64,000 nt of DNA, taken from positions 99,006-163,005 of the forward strand of contig DASYDW010000134.1 of assembly GCA_036499395.1 (NCBI GenBank), read 5' to 3'. The notes beneath the pieces are model-generated. The model ran no database searches. It saw nothing but the letters and a program-made list of their open reading frames with translations, and was not told the DNA's origin. A program made the position numbers and the translations under genes. Source of the stretch: Pirellulales bacterium (lineage in GTDB: Bacteria > Planctomycetota > Planctomycetia > Pirellulales > JACPPG01). Shown in pieces: positions 19,301 through 26,891 of this stretch (the stretch's first letter is position 1; the number at the start of each line of letters is the position of its first letter).

Positions 19301-22300
19301 GGGCAGAATTCGCCGTGTTGCTGTTGAGCGAGATCGTCAGGCTTTCACCAGCCGGAACAGCGATCGCGTAATAGGCGTTTTGACCACTGGCGATCGTGCC
19401 GATTGTAGGCGTGTCCAGGGGCAGGGCAGGTACATTCGCGATACCGATTGTAGCGGTTGACGTGAGCTGATTATTGTCTTCGTCTGATTCGCGGACGTTG
19501 TTCAGCACGTCCGTGCGAACGATCAAGTGGTAGTTGCCCGGAGCTATGGCAGGGAGCGGCGCGTTCGTTGAAGCTACATAGGACGCCCCGGGCGCCAAGT
19601 CGCCCGTATGCACCACGGTGGCGATCAACAGGCTGGAGGCGTCGAACTCCCCATCGGTCGAGAGGTACACAGAGTCAGACCATTGGCCCACCGCGGCATT
19701 GGCGCCGTTGTTGGTGACTGTCCAAGTAATCTGCGCCGACGCAGGCTGCCCTGGCTGGCCCGTCGCGGGAACCGTAATAGCGGTTGGCACAAGATCCGAT
19801 TGGGGCGCGAAACTGACGGTTACCGCCGTCGAGGAGAACGCGGTATCGTTGGCTGTGGCGCCGTTCTCGAAAACCTGCCTGCCGCTGTCAGCGACGACGA
19901 ATACGTAATAGGGTCCACTCAGATTCGCGGACAATGTCGTCGTCAGAGAAGCAGTGTAGCTGGCCCCGGCCGGGAGCGCCCCAGTGTGTGAAACCGTTCC
20001 CAAGTAGACGGCTGTAGTTGGGTCGAGAAACTGATCGGGGGACAGATAAACCGAGTCATTCCAACCAGCGTTCGGCGTCGCTCCGGCGCCGATGTTGGTC
20101 ACCTGCCAACCGATCGTCATTGGTTGTCCGGCCAAGGCCGTCCCGGGAGCCGTGATTTCACCGGCAGCCAAATCGGGCGGCGGCGTGAGGGAAACGACAA
20201 ACGACTTCATGCTTGTGTGATTGTTGGTTGCGCTATCACCCAGCACGGCATTGCCAGTATCCGTGACAACCATGACCGTATACGTGCCCGCAACGAATGG
20301 CGCCAGCGAGATTTGCGCGGATTGGCTATAGGAATCGCCGGGCTGCAAGGCGCCTTGATGAATGAACGAACCAACCAGCGTTCCCGGGGCTGCCGCGCCG
20401 GGCGCTGCCAGGTAGACTGTGTCAGTCCAGTTCGTCTCGTCGGCTGGCGTCGCGCCGGCGCCCGTGTTCGTAACCGTCCAGGAGACCGTTGGGCTTTGGC
20501 CGGATTCTGCGCCGGAGGGGACCTGAATCGTCGCGACTTGCAAATCGGCCGGCTGCAGCGGCGTCACGCTGAATGCGGCAGACGCCGTATTGACGGCGCC
20601 TGGATCTTCCGAAACTCCATTATCGTCGTTCGTCGTTACGAAGACGTAGTACGTGCCGGAGAATGTGTCGGGCAGAGCGAAGGAAGCACTATTCGAGTAG
20701 CTCGCACCAACTGCCAAAGCACCCGAGTGCGTAAACGAGCCGACGACGATGTTGTCGCCTGCTGTCGCCAGGCTATCGTCCTGCGAGACCACAACTTGGT
20801 CCGCCCACTGAGTCGCGGTCGTCGCATTCGGGCCGTTGTTGAGTACGGTCCAAGAAAAACTTACAGACTGTCCAGCGGTCGCCGACGATGGAGTCCCAAC
20901 CGAAGTAACATCTAGGTCCGAAACCGGCGGTGGTGGAGGCGGGGGCGGTGGGGGTGTAGCGGCCGCGATCAACGTCGCTGTCGATGCTACCGAGATGTTG
21001 TTCGCTTCCGCGTCGTAACCCGGAGCTGATTCCTGCACCGCATTGTTGCTGTCAGTGAACACGACGACATAATACGAGCCACTAACGCTTGTTGGGATCG
21101 TTACTGACTGCGTATTGGTATAGTTGGCGTTCGCACCCAACGCTCCGGAGTGAGCAAACGTGCCGACCAAAATGTCCGAGCTCGACAATTGCGTCGACGG
21201 CGTCGGGGAAAGGTAAACAGTGTCGGCCCAGCTACTGCCCTGCGTGGCGCCGGACCCTTGATTGCTTACCGCCCAACTAACGCTCATCGACCGTCCGGCC
21301 TGTGCCGTAGTCGGAGCCGTGAGAGTGGTGATTTGCAGATCGGGTGATGTCGGCGGAGCAGCGAGCACCTGCAGCGTTCCGGATGTGCCTATTGAGGCGG
21401 GGCCGACATTATTGGCCTCGGCATCGTATGTCGGCGAGTATTCTTTGACGACGTTGGAACTATCGGTGAACACTAGAATGTTGTAATTGCCCGGAGCCAC
21501 GCCAGCCGGTACTTTGAACGCTGTCGTGGTTGTATAGCTCTCCGTTGGATCGAGATCGCCAGTGTGCGTAACGGTGCCCAGCAAGAGAGCGCCGCTTGAT
21601 ATCGTCGTCGAGCCATTTGACACCAAATAGACGGCGTCCTGCCAACTGCCGGCGGATGTTCCCGCGAATCCGTCATTGACGACCGTCCACGTCACATTCA
21701 CCGGCTGGCCCGCCGTGACTGTCTTGATGTCCGCGGTAACCAGCTGCGTAGAGACCTGTAGATCGGGAGACGGCGGAATCTGAATACTCAGCGCGGCCGA
21801 ACCCTGGTCGCGTGGTGTCGTGCTTCCCCCAATGCCAGTGCCACCGGTCCAGTAGTGAGTGTCGGGGACCGCGACTATGTACCAAGTGCCGGGAGTAACT
21901 CCTTGAGGAATGCTAATCGTTTTTTGCGACGTATAGCTATTTCCAGGCTGCAGGGGTTGTGTCTCTGAGTTTTGGTGCCCTCCGAGCCAATATCCATCCA
22001 CGCCATCCCAGTTAGGAGTCGGACTTAGGGCCAAACCATCATCCCAATAACCGTCATCGCCGGGCGTTATCGGGGCATTGCCGGTGTTCGTTACTGTCCA
22101 TGAAACATTCACCGTCGAACCGGCGTAAACTGTGCTTGGGGGTGCGGGAGAGACGGAGACGCTTTGGACGTGTAAGAAGCCTTGGGCAGGCGTCACGGGC
22201 GCCTGGATGCTGACCGGTACAACGCTGGCTCCGGTATCGTTATTTCCAAACACGTATTCATATTGCGTTTGGTTGGCATTCGTGACAACGATGGCGTAGT

Positions 22301-23723
22301 AGGAACCGGTCAAGTTACTCGGCACCGTAACCGTCAGCGACTGATTGTACGTGTCGCCCGATGCCAAATAGTCCGGATTCGATGCGCTGCCAATCAATAT
22401 TGCGCCGGTCAACGACGTGGGACTTGTGGAAAGATAGAGATTGTCAGTCCATTGTGGTACGTCAGTAGCCCCTGTACCTGCGTTGACGACGGTCCAGGAG
22501 AACGTGGCGGTTTGGCCGGCAGTAGCAGTTGGCGGCGCTGTTACCGAAGAAACCTGCAGATCAGCGTATGGAGACAGGTAGAGAGGAAACGCCGAACTGG
22601 CCAGAATGTCGTTGGCGGCATTAACCTCGGCAGTGCCGTTATTGGAGTTGGTTACCACTTTGATGGCGTATTGCCCACTGATCCCGTTCGGCAGCGTATA
22701 GGTGTTCGTCCGCGTATAGTTGGCTCCGGGCGAGAGGTTCTCAGGCCGCCTCAATTGCCCCAAGAACGTGTCAGTCGTGCTGCCCGCCACCTCAAGATAG
22801 ACTGAGTCGGTCCAGCTTCCCGTTGTCGGACTAGTACCAATGTTGGCGACCGTCCAACTGACCGAAATGGATCGGCCCGAATAACCCTCGACCGGCGGCG
22901 TCACATCCGTGACCGCTAGGTCCGCATTCGGAGGAACCGTTGTCGCGGCGACATTGATCAGTTGCAATGCTGTCGCGCCGCTCGTGGCGTTTTGTTGTGC
23001 AACCGTTACATCCGCGGCGTTGACCACACCATCGCGGTTAAAATCCCATTGGTTGGTGATCGACACAGGGCCGGCGGCCGCGTGCCCACGCGCAGCCAGG
23101 CTATCGGTGGCGTTCACCGTGGCGTCGGTGGCGCTGTTGCCGCTCTCACCGATCGCATTGCCGAAATAGAACGTGTCGGGGCTGGTCAAACCGGTGTTGC
23201 CGTCGGCCAGTACCGTCACCTGGAGCCACTCCTTCGCAATGGCGTCATCGCCCCAGGTCAGCTCGATCCGATCCGATCCATTAACACCGGCGCCGGGTCG
23301 TACGACGACATCGGTGGGAGCGGGGCCCTGTGTCCACGTTGAGGGGTCGCTATTGTTGCCGACAAAAAACGTAAAATCGGACGCGGAGATGGACGATGAA
23401 TTGGCCAGGTTGGCCACATCCACCATGATTCCGTTGATGCCCTTGCTGTAGCTTGTGTAGTTGGCAAACGTCGCCGTTTGACCTGGAAGTAGCGCCTGCT
23501 TGTCCGTCGCTATCGCCGCATCATCGGCCGCATCATTGCCGTCGTAGTAGCTGTTGTTGTAGAAAATGTCTCGCCCGACGACGGTAGTCGGTGTCATAGT
23601 TAACAACAAGCGAGACTCCAAGGGCTCAACAGACAATTGCGCCGAAACACGCGCTCGCTCACGCGCCCGACGTGCAGACTTGGCCCTGCCTTGCCGCCCC
23701 ATTTTCGACCAAGCGTGCCCCAT
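13371..23723 (-). CDS. Giant planctomycete surface protein: LExLExRxLL signal, 9 CARDB repeats, RHS/YD core, dockerin-like ends
   Basis: 3,450 residues. ATG 23723 sits six bases after AGGAGG; the adjacent ATG at 23726 is too close. Order: basic N-terminus with VEPLESRLLL at about 33-42, a planctomycete export signature; a domain of about 220 residues with a dockerin-like WDFNRDGVVNAADVT; nine CARDB-type repeats of about 120 residues, each opening with a DLxVxxVxxP motif; a pre-peptidase-like and IPT-like region; an RHS segment with YD repeats (about residues 1825-2590); a helical, AT-rich insert; further beta domains; then a second copy of the first domain (near 3085-3290, WDYNRDGAVNGADVT) and a Pro/Ala-rich tail. 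Dockerin-like calcium loops normally bind cohesins; CARDB modules are adhesion-type beta sandwiches. Probably a secreted or cell-surface adhesin or RHS-type polymorphic protein. Function inferred only. Confidence 0.88.
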   Translation of the reverse strand: MGHAWSKMGRQGRAKSARRARERARVSAQLSVEPLESRLLLTMTPTTVVGRDIFYNNSYYDGNDAADDAAIATDKQALLPGQTATFANYTSYSKGINGIMVDVANLANSSSISASDFTFFVGNNSDPSTWTQGPAPTDVVVRPGAGVNGSDRIELTWGDDAIAKEWLQVTVLADGNTGLTSPDTFYFGNAIGESGNSATDATVNATDSLAARGHAAAGPVSITNQWDFNRDGVVNAADVTVAQQNATSGATALQLINVAATTVPPNADLAVTDVTPPVEGYSGRSISVSWTVANIGTSPTTGSWTDSVYLEVAGSTTDTFLGQLRRPENLSPGANYTRTNTYTLPNGISGQYAIKVVTNSNNGTAEVNAANDILASSAFPLYLSPYADLQVSSVTAPPTATAGQTATFSWTVVNAGTGATDVPQWTDNLYLSTSPTSLTGAILIGSASNPDYLASGDTYNQSLTVTVPSNLTGSYYAIVVTNANQTQYEYVFGNNDTGASVVPVSIQAPVTPAQGFLHVQSVSVSPAPPSTVYAGSTVNVSWTVTNTGNAPITPGDDGYWDDGLALSPTPNWDGVDGYWLGGHQNSETQPLQPGNSYTSQKTISIPQGVTPGTWYIVAVPDTHYWTGGTGIGGSTTPRDQGSAALSIQIPPSPDLQVSTQLVTADIKTVTAGQPVNVTWTVVNDGFAGTSAGSWQDAVYLVSNGSTTISSGALLLGTVTHTGDLDPTESYTTTTAFKVPAGVAPGNYNILVFTDSSNVVKEYSPTYDAEANNVGPASIGTSGTLQVLAAPPTSPDLQITTLTAPTTAQAGRSMSVSWAVSNQGSGATQGSSWADTVYLSPTPSTQLSSSDILVGTFAHSGALGANANYTNTQSVTIPTSVSGSYYVVVFTDSNNAVQESAPGYDAEANNISVASTATLIAAATPPPPPPPPPPVSDLDVTSVGTPSSATAGQSVSFSWTVLNNGPNATTATQWADQVVVSQDDSLATAGDNIVVGSFTHSGALAVGASYSNSASFALPDTFSGTYYVFVTTNDDNGVSEDPGAVNTASAAFSVTPLQPADLQVATIQVPSGAESGQSPTVSWTVTNTGAGATPADETNWTDTVYLAAPGAAAPGTLVGSFIHQGALQPGDSYSQSAQISLAPFVAGTYTVMVVTDTGNAVLGDSATNNHTSMKSFVVSLTPPPDLAAGEITAPGTALAGQPMTIGWQVTNIGAGATPNAGWNDSVYLSPDQFLDPTTAVYLGTVSHTGALPAGASYTASLTTTLSANLSGPYYVFVVADSGRQVFENGATANDTAFSSTAVTVSFAPQSDLVPTAITVPATGQPGQPASAQITWTVTNNGANAAVGQWSDSVYLSTDGEFDASSLLIATVVHTGDLAPGASYVASTNAPLPAIAPGNYHLIVRTDVLNNVRESDEDNNQLTSTATIGIANVPALPLDTPTIGTIASGQNAYYAIAVPAGESLTISLNSNTANSAQVLVRFGALPTPLFFDSVLGVESNNPQQQQLSVPATQAGVYYVLVQGTGVAGSGQQYTIEAHAVGYGITGVSPSYGSTAGSATVVITGAQLSGQDEVTLQGPGGTRAASQQWWINSSTIWATFNLAGLTPGQYDVVSTQDGSVSTLSGAFTVNRGSAGALQVHVVPPGTVRPGTTGTVTIQYTNVGNTDIQAPLLEVTATNALLQAVGQSGFSSNPVEVLGINNTGPAGILPPGVTGQITLEYQAPSSQGSFQITATPISPPLPQLLAYEILVDSNPQPPIDWSFLTSARPSTITEAAWTAIVNNFLANVGTSWASYQLALDLNATYLSQLGEATDDVNQLTAFILEQAMGGFTPPVLATSQDLSLPGPGLQLGVTRQYLTSIEDRFTLGMFGYGWSTQWDTSLGVDSSGNVTILADGNVQSFTRQSSTTFVAQAGDPNTLTFDQGLYVLTAPDGTTSTYSSSGQLVNVDDTNGNTITALYTGNLLTELVHSDGDTLSFTYNAQGHVTKAVDSAGDTATYTYDSTGEYLMSVTTPQGTTSYTYSTPIQLVVLGSGPGGSTPGSSLASIAFPDGTHEYFTYDGEDRLFATSQDGNANEVTYTYEQPGEVTTTDAVGDASRTFYDDRGLVARTQDSLGNITSYAYDPSTLLVSQVTDPANQTQSFLYDKLGNLLSSTNQLGNTTLFSYGNNSRLTSMTDANGNRTSYSYDADGNLLSTTYADASTSTSTFDPEGDPLSFINQDGQAIAYTYNSRGQLATESFPDGSQYTYTYDAFGDLLTATDATGTTSFTYNSAHQLTEVDYPGGLFLKFTLDAGGRRIQMVDQTGFTTNYSYDAAGRLAGLTDGDGNPIVTYTYNAADQLTYKLNGNGTYTTYDYDADGNVLHLVNYAPDGSVNSRFDYTYNNLGLETTEATIDGTWTYSYDSTGQLMHAVFASTNPSIANQDLTYNYDAVGNRTTTVTNGVTMVYTTNNMNEYTSVGGVAYTYDKDGNLLSDGSNSYSYNALNQLTGIVNAQGVTSYTFNALGQRVASTFNGVTTTYLVDPSGTPDVVAAYDQQGSATSRYIFGAGLTSELTPTGTLYLEYDNSGSTVGLTGGPGVPITTYAYSPFGTQIGSGGGVSASNPFTFQGESGITTDDSGQLETAVGGYNASLGGFTSSMPVPTTTAGSQGPAPSIWEQMSSVLGTLKNGVDDVNKFVDSPFLDDLSDTLDKAQTIAEIPLKVDELGNDINSGNYLRAGLDDGAFFSITIGLFTAEGYFGLAGTIFEADKWIYDHPDQITSWGITALDVLDYFGYDGVQNALLEAGDYINSLSDFLGSLFGGDTGDGNCVVPRDPNEKIGPIGTGLSAFVVVNQALPYEIDFENQPSATAPAQVVTVTDQLSSSLDWRTFQLGTISFGAYTVQVPAGRSFYSTVLQLGPAQDNLVVDIDAGIDPTTGIVHWTFATIDPATNQHPVSPLEGFLPPDDPAGDGEGRLTYSVKPLAVDSSGTVISNQATITFDTQPPIDTNTVANTLDATPPTSSVVPLPATSSPSFLVSWSGQDDAGGSGLADYDVYVSINGQPYAIWQQATTQTSATFTGQAGQTYSFYSVALDNAGNVEATPAVAEATTTIPAATILGRYVFYNDSYYDGNDPTANASDDGAIAIDKQALLPGQTATFANYTSYSKGINGIMIDVSNLENADALSAADFTFKLGNSNDPSTWTTAPAPTAVILRQGAGANGSDRIELVWADGAIKDEWLQVTMLANANTGLARPDVFYFGNAVGDSGNSATDAAVNAGDSLGARSHAAAGPVPITDQWDYNRDGAVNGADVTIAQQNGTSGTAALQLISTTAGASSAIVALHDAALAEAVLAPEEPVPPETLVEASASTLALTESASPVRVLLPAAPKAISLSPELIAATAAANPVAPPIGPSGNQVVSGSPLVTGSASQPVAATVKQAATRPTVRPEYTDAALNELNDEILAPSQNFDGPIKRIGIFL
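13850..14470 (-). repeat. C-terminal copy of the duplicated dockerin-bearing domain
   Basis: Encodes the segment from LGRYVFYNDSYYDGND to DYNRDGAVNGADVTIAQQN. It matches the copy at about 22960-23580 closely, including the identical run LLPGQTATFANYTSYSKGIN. DNA is also similar but with many silent changes, so the duplication is not recent. Confidence 0.75.
22960..23580 (-). repeat. N-terminal copy of the duplicated dockerin-bearing domain
   Basis: Encodes VGRDIFYNNSYYDGND to DFNRDGVVNAADVTVAQQN, the partner of the copy at about 13850-14470. The two copies bracket all CARDB and RHS modules of the giant protein. Confidence 0.75.
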
Positions 23724-23726
23724 CAT

Positions 23727-24640
23727 CCGCCTCCTGAGGTCGCTAAAGTGTCACGGTAGTTCATCGCGATGGAATCACAACAGACAGGGCATCGGACTAA
23801 TCAGTCCGTAAGGCGCCCGTTCGACCGCGGCATTAGACTTTGTGTGAATTGCCAAGTCAATGCACCGCGATCTTACAAACACTGCCCTAACAGAAACCTT
23901 ACAACGCCCCCCATTATTTTCTCTTACCCGGTGGAATGCCTCAAGGAACCACCGGCAGCGACGGCGCGACACAGGGACCCGAGCAGAGGTTTCAGCCGCT
24001 GGAAAGAGGGCCAGCAGCCTCAACTCGGCTTCGGCATTTACGGCTGTTCGCGTAAATCACTGGCTGTCCAGGATGTTGGAGCCGGTCTCTTGATGCTAAC
24101 CACCGGTAGCCAAGACCGGGTCTGGCGCTGCCCTCTATGTTACATATGCGCAAGACCATAAAAGCGGACAGAGAATCCGCAACAATTTTGCACATTACGG
24201 CAATTCGACACCTGACCTATTCCGCGAACAGCCGCCGGTCGGGGGAAAGTTTCCGCCAACACAGCAAGACGGCGGCGATCCCAGGAAATGGCTGTAGCTC
24301 CTACGTCAATGAGCGGAAGGAGACTACGTACGCGCTGAATTTCTTACGGTACTACACGCATTGAACTTCGCCGTCGCCCATTTACAAAATATCGCCGTTC
24401 AACGTTCGCGATTACGTGTGGTCGTCGAGCGTGCCAGCTTGCCAAAGGGCAACGCGTGCTCGCGCTCTGCTTCGCTACGGTCCTATGGGACTCCCCCTTC
24501 CGCCCGGCGGGCGCGTCGGCTGCTTTAAGTAGCCTCTGGTGGACAGCTTCGCTGCCGGGAGGCATCTCTTAAGCGCTCGCGCTGTGACGGGGAATTTCCC
24601 CCGCACGTTCAAGGATCAGGCCGAGCGGTGGCACGGCCTC
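23727..24640. other. Intergenic region between the giant gene and the ardC leader
   Basis: About 900 bp. The giant-gene promoter must lie in its left part. Short open frames exist on both strands, but none has a ribosome-binding site, protein-like composition or a recognisable family. No tRNA-like or CRISPR-like structure seen. Confidence 0.4.
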
Positions 24641-24697
24641 CTCCCCGATCTTCCGCGCGGCGCTGGTCGCTTGCTTGTGCAGACCGGGTGCCCCTCC
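24641..24697 (+). promoter_or_regulatory. Repeated leader element upstream of ardC
   Basis: Contains ATCTTCCGC, then CTTGTGCAGAC, then GGG and CCCCTCC in this order. A second copy with slightly shorter spacing lies at 36161-36203, upstream of the relaxase-adjacent cassette gene at 36316. Two dispersed copies upstream of element genes suggest a shared promoter, regulator site or structured leader. Confidence 0.5.
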
Positions 24698-24729
24698 TCG
24701 CCGCCGTCCTTGAGCGTGCTCCCCCTGGT

Positions 24730-24788
24730 TTTTGGGCCTTCGCCCCCGTTGCCCAAAAGCATGTGCTTTTGATGCACCGGTTTTTTTT
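24730..24788 (+). promoter_or_regulatory. Overlapping stem-loops followed by a T8 tract (possible attenuator of ardC)
   Basis: TTTTGGGC (24730-24737) can pair with GCCCAAAA (24751-24758). The same AAAA, as AAAAGC (24755-24760), can instead pair with GCTTTT (24765-24770). The two hairpins are mutually exclusive. Ten bases after the second comes a run of eight T (24781-24788), then GGGAGGAG and the ardC start. This resembles a leader that switches between structures before a poly-U tract. No ligand or leader peptide is evident. Confidence 0.45.
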
Positions 24789-24814
24789 CCATTTCAAAGG
24801 GAGGAGTTTTCCAC

Positions 24815-25717
24815 ATGGTTACCACCACCGATAAGGCGGCACGTCCTGACATTTACACCACGATCACCAACTGCATCATTGAGCAGCTTTCGCAGGGGAC
24901 CCTGCCCTGGCGAAAGCCGTGGTCCGCCGAGCACATGGCCGGGAGAATTTCGCGGCCACTGCGCTTCAACGGGCAACCCTATTCGGGAATCAACGTGATC
25001 GTTTTGTGGATGACGGCCGAGGCGAGCGGGTTTGTGTCGCCATTTTGGCTCACGTATCGCCAATGTCAGGAGCTTGGAGGTTTCGTGAAGAAGGGAGAGC
25101 ATGGCTCGCAGGTGGTTTACGCCTCGACGTTCAAAAAGAAGGAAGAGAACGACGCTGGCGAGCAGATCGAAGAGGAGATTCTGTTTCTCAAGACCTACAC
25201 CGTGTTTTGTGCGGATCAGTGCGAGAGCTTGCCCAAACACTATTACCAACTCGTCGAGCCGCCCAAGGAAAAGCTGGAACGTATCGCGGCGGTTGACCAA
25301 TTTGTCGCCAACATCAAGGCGGATGTTCGCTACGGCGGAAACCAGGCGTACTACTCGCTCACGGGCGACTACGTCCAGATGCCGCCGTTTGAAACCTTCC
25401 GCGATGCCGAATCGCAGGCGGCCACGCTCTTGCATGAGCTTGTTCATTTCACGCGGCATCCGTCACGACTCAATCGCGATTTCGGCCACAAACGTTTTGG
25501 CGACGAAGCTTACGCCGTCGAAGAATTGACCGCTGAGATCGGCAGTGCGTTTCTCTGTGCCGATTTACAGATCACGCCCGAAGTGCGGGACGATCACGCG
25601 GCTTACATCGGGCACTGGCTGAAAGTGTTTAAGGATGATCGACGCGCAATCTTTTCGGCCGCGTCGCACGCCAGCCGAGCGGTTGATTATCTGCACGGTC
25701 TGCAGCCCAATTCGTAA
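24815..25717 (+). CDS. ardC: ArdC-like antirestriction protein / zincin metallopeptidase
   Basis: 300 residues, ATG at 24815 after GGGAGGAG. The N-terminal ssDNA-binding ArdC domain (about 10-130) includes LPWRKPW and NGQPYSGINV, family hallmarks. The C-terminal zincin domain has HELVH at 207-211 plus FTRH, and a downstream AYAVEELTAEIGSAFL whose Glu may be the third zinc ligand. ArdC proteins bind single-stranded DNA and protect incoming plasmid or ICE DNA from host restriction during conjugation. It is preceded by a structured leader that may control early expression. The gene fits the transfer programme represented by the relaxase at 33-36 kb. Family assignment is strong; whether the protease site is used is unknown. 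Confidence 0.9.
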   Translation: MVTTTDKAARPDIYTTITNCIIEQLSQGTLPWRKPWSAEHMAGRISRPLRFNGQPYSGINVIVLWMTAEASGFVSPFWLTYRQCQELGGFVKKGEHGSQVVYASTFKKKEENDAGEQIEEEILFLKTYTVFCADQCESLPKHYYQLVEPPKEKLERIAAVDQFVANIKADVRYGGNQAYYSLTGDYVQMPPFETFRDAESQAATLLHELVHFTRHPSRLNRDFGHKRFGDEAYAVEELTAEIGSAFLCADLQITPEVRDDHAAYIGHWLKVFKDDRRAIFSAASHASRAVDYLHGLQPNS

Positions 25718-25727
25718 CCATTGCGTC

Positions 25728-25758
25728 GAGCCCGGTCGCTCATCGAGCGGGCTCTTTA
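25728..25758 (+). terminator. Hairpin with short T-run after ardC
   Basis: GAGCCCG (25728-25734) pairs with CGGGCTC (25748-25754) and is followed by TTTAT. Probable intrinsic terminator or attenuator between ardC and the next small gene. Confidence 0.6.
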
Positions 25759-25788
25759 TCGCTCAAAGATCGTAGGAGACTTAACCTC

Positions 25789-26019
25789 ATGTTTTATATC
25801 CTTTGCCCCTTTTGCCACGCGAAGCTTGAGATCCCGGCTGACGCCATCGGACTTACTCGAACCGATCTTTACAACGTCATTCATTGCGATGAATGCAACA
25901 TGAGCTTTGACTACGACGACGAGGAGATCGCGGCCGACACAGTTTTTGATAAAAGCATCCTGCCTGGTGAATTGCCAACCACCTCTGACGATTTATGGTC
26001 AGACCAACGCCGCCTGTGA
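25789..26019 (+). CDS. Small zinc-ribbon-like protein
   Basis: 76 residues, ATG 25789 with GGAG upstream. Two CxxC knuckles are visible, CPFC at residues 6-9 and CDEC at about 33-36, so it should bind one zinc ion. The C-terminal half is acidic (DYDDEEIAAD). Proteins like this are often MJ0042-type ribbons with unknown function. It lies between ardC and the 96-residue putative DNA-binding protein, all on the + strand. Role not known; possibly a regulator or adaptor within the element. Confidence 0.65.
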   Translation: MFYILCPFCHAKLEIPADAIGLTRTDLYNVIHCDECNMSFDYDDEEIAADTVFDKSILPGELPTTSDDLWSDQRRL

Positions 26020-26178
26020 AGCATGCCACGATTCACAAACGGTAGTGGCCGCATTACCGGAACTTATCAACGTAACATAGGCCCTCATTTCGAGGGGCGT
26101 CGTATGCGTTTCAGGATATCTAAGCTATTCTTTACGCACTGTGTTTTTATTAACCGTTGACCAGGGGGAAAACGAACC

Positions 26179-26469
26179 ATGGCACGTACGAAGGTGAATA
26201 AAGCAGCCAAGATCAGGGAGACGTTTGAACGTCTCGGTCCAGGCGCCCGTCCGAAAGATGTGATCGCCGACTTGGCTGCCGCCAAAATCGAGGTCTCATC
26301 GGCGCAGGTGAGCAACATCAAGGCAACGATGGGCGGGAATGGCCGCGGCAAGGGGAAGTCGGGCTCGATTTCCATCGAGGATCTATTGAACGCGAAGAAG
26401 TTCATTGCTTCCCTCGGTTCTGTAGAACGAGCGCAAAACGCACTGGCGGCTTTGGCGAAGCTGCAATAG
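26179..26469 (+). CDS. 96-residue putative HTH protein (copy A)
   Basis: ATG 26179 after AGGGGG. Basic N-terminus (MARTKVNKAAKIRE) followed by helices with KDVIADLAAAKIEVSSAQVSN, which reads like a helix-turn-helix (KIEVSSAQVSNIK as recognition part), a flexible Gly/Lys linker and a C-terminal helix (DLLNAKKFIASLGS). A clear homologue of the same length lies at 60025-60315 on the other strand. I do not know the family name; planctomycete small DNA-binding protein is the best guess. A strong terminator follows at 26492. Confidence 0.65.
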   Translation: MARTKVNKAAKIRETFERLGPGARPKDVIADLAAAKIEVSSAQVSNIKATMGGNGRGKGKSGSISIEDLLNAKKFIASLGSVERAQNALAALAKLQ

Positions 26470-26491
26470 CACCGGCCAGGAAACGCTTCAC

Positions 26492-26520
26492 AAAGCCGCA
26501 CGGATTGCGGCTTTTCTTTT
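26492..26520 (+). terminator. Rho-independent terminator
   Basis: AAAGCCGCA (26492-26500), loop CGGAT, TGCGGCTTT (26506-26514), then TCTTTT. Nine-bp perfect stem plus T-rich tail; ends the transcript of the 96-residue protein gene. Confidence 0.85.
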
Positions 26521-26891
26521 GCGCTGCGTCGCGTCGAGCATCGCGCTCATTCTGCAGAATGGGCGGAACTCAGGCCGAAATCGGCTGTTTTCTTGCTCGT
26601 TCAGTAAAATTCCGTGCTCGCCCTGCGCTCGCTTCTCAACCTTTGAAGGAACGCCTTTATCACCTAGAATGGCTCGTAATCCGTCGCCGCAATGCGATGG
26701 TGACAATTTGAATTGACGCGCGAGCGTCAAGACGCTGCCCCACGGAAAACCGGCAAAGTTTATTGGGAAAGCAGTGCCTTGTGCCGCGCCCCGAAAGGGG
26801 CGTCGGCCAGGGTGCGCTTCCCATGCCCCTTGCCGGGGGTTCCGTGGGCGTCCTTGGTTCGACGCCCTCTTTACTTTTCGGGAACCCGGCC
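26521..26891 (+). promoter_or_regulatory. Long structured leader of the LuxR-type gene
   Basis: About 370 bp without a convincing gene. Near its end is a hairpin CGCCCC-GAAA-GGGGCG (26787-26802) with a GNRA tetraloop, followed by further GC-rich segments (CCCCTTGCCGGGGG) up to the start codon at 26892. Could be a structured 5' leader, or a small RNA; no known riboswitch class recognised. Confidence 0.35.

Noticed and set aside
24815..25459. 221-codon minus-strand frame opposite ardC
   Set aside because: ArdC on the + strand has HELVH and family segments; the minus frame is a shadow.
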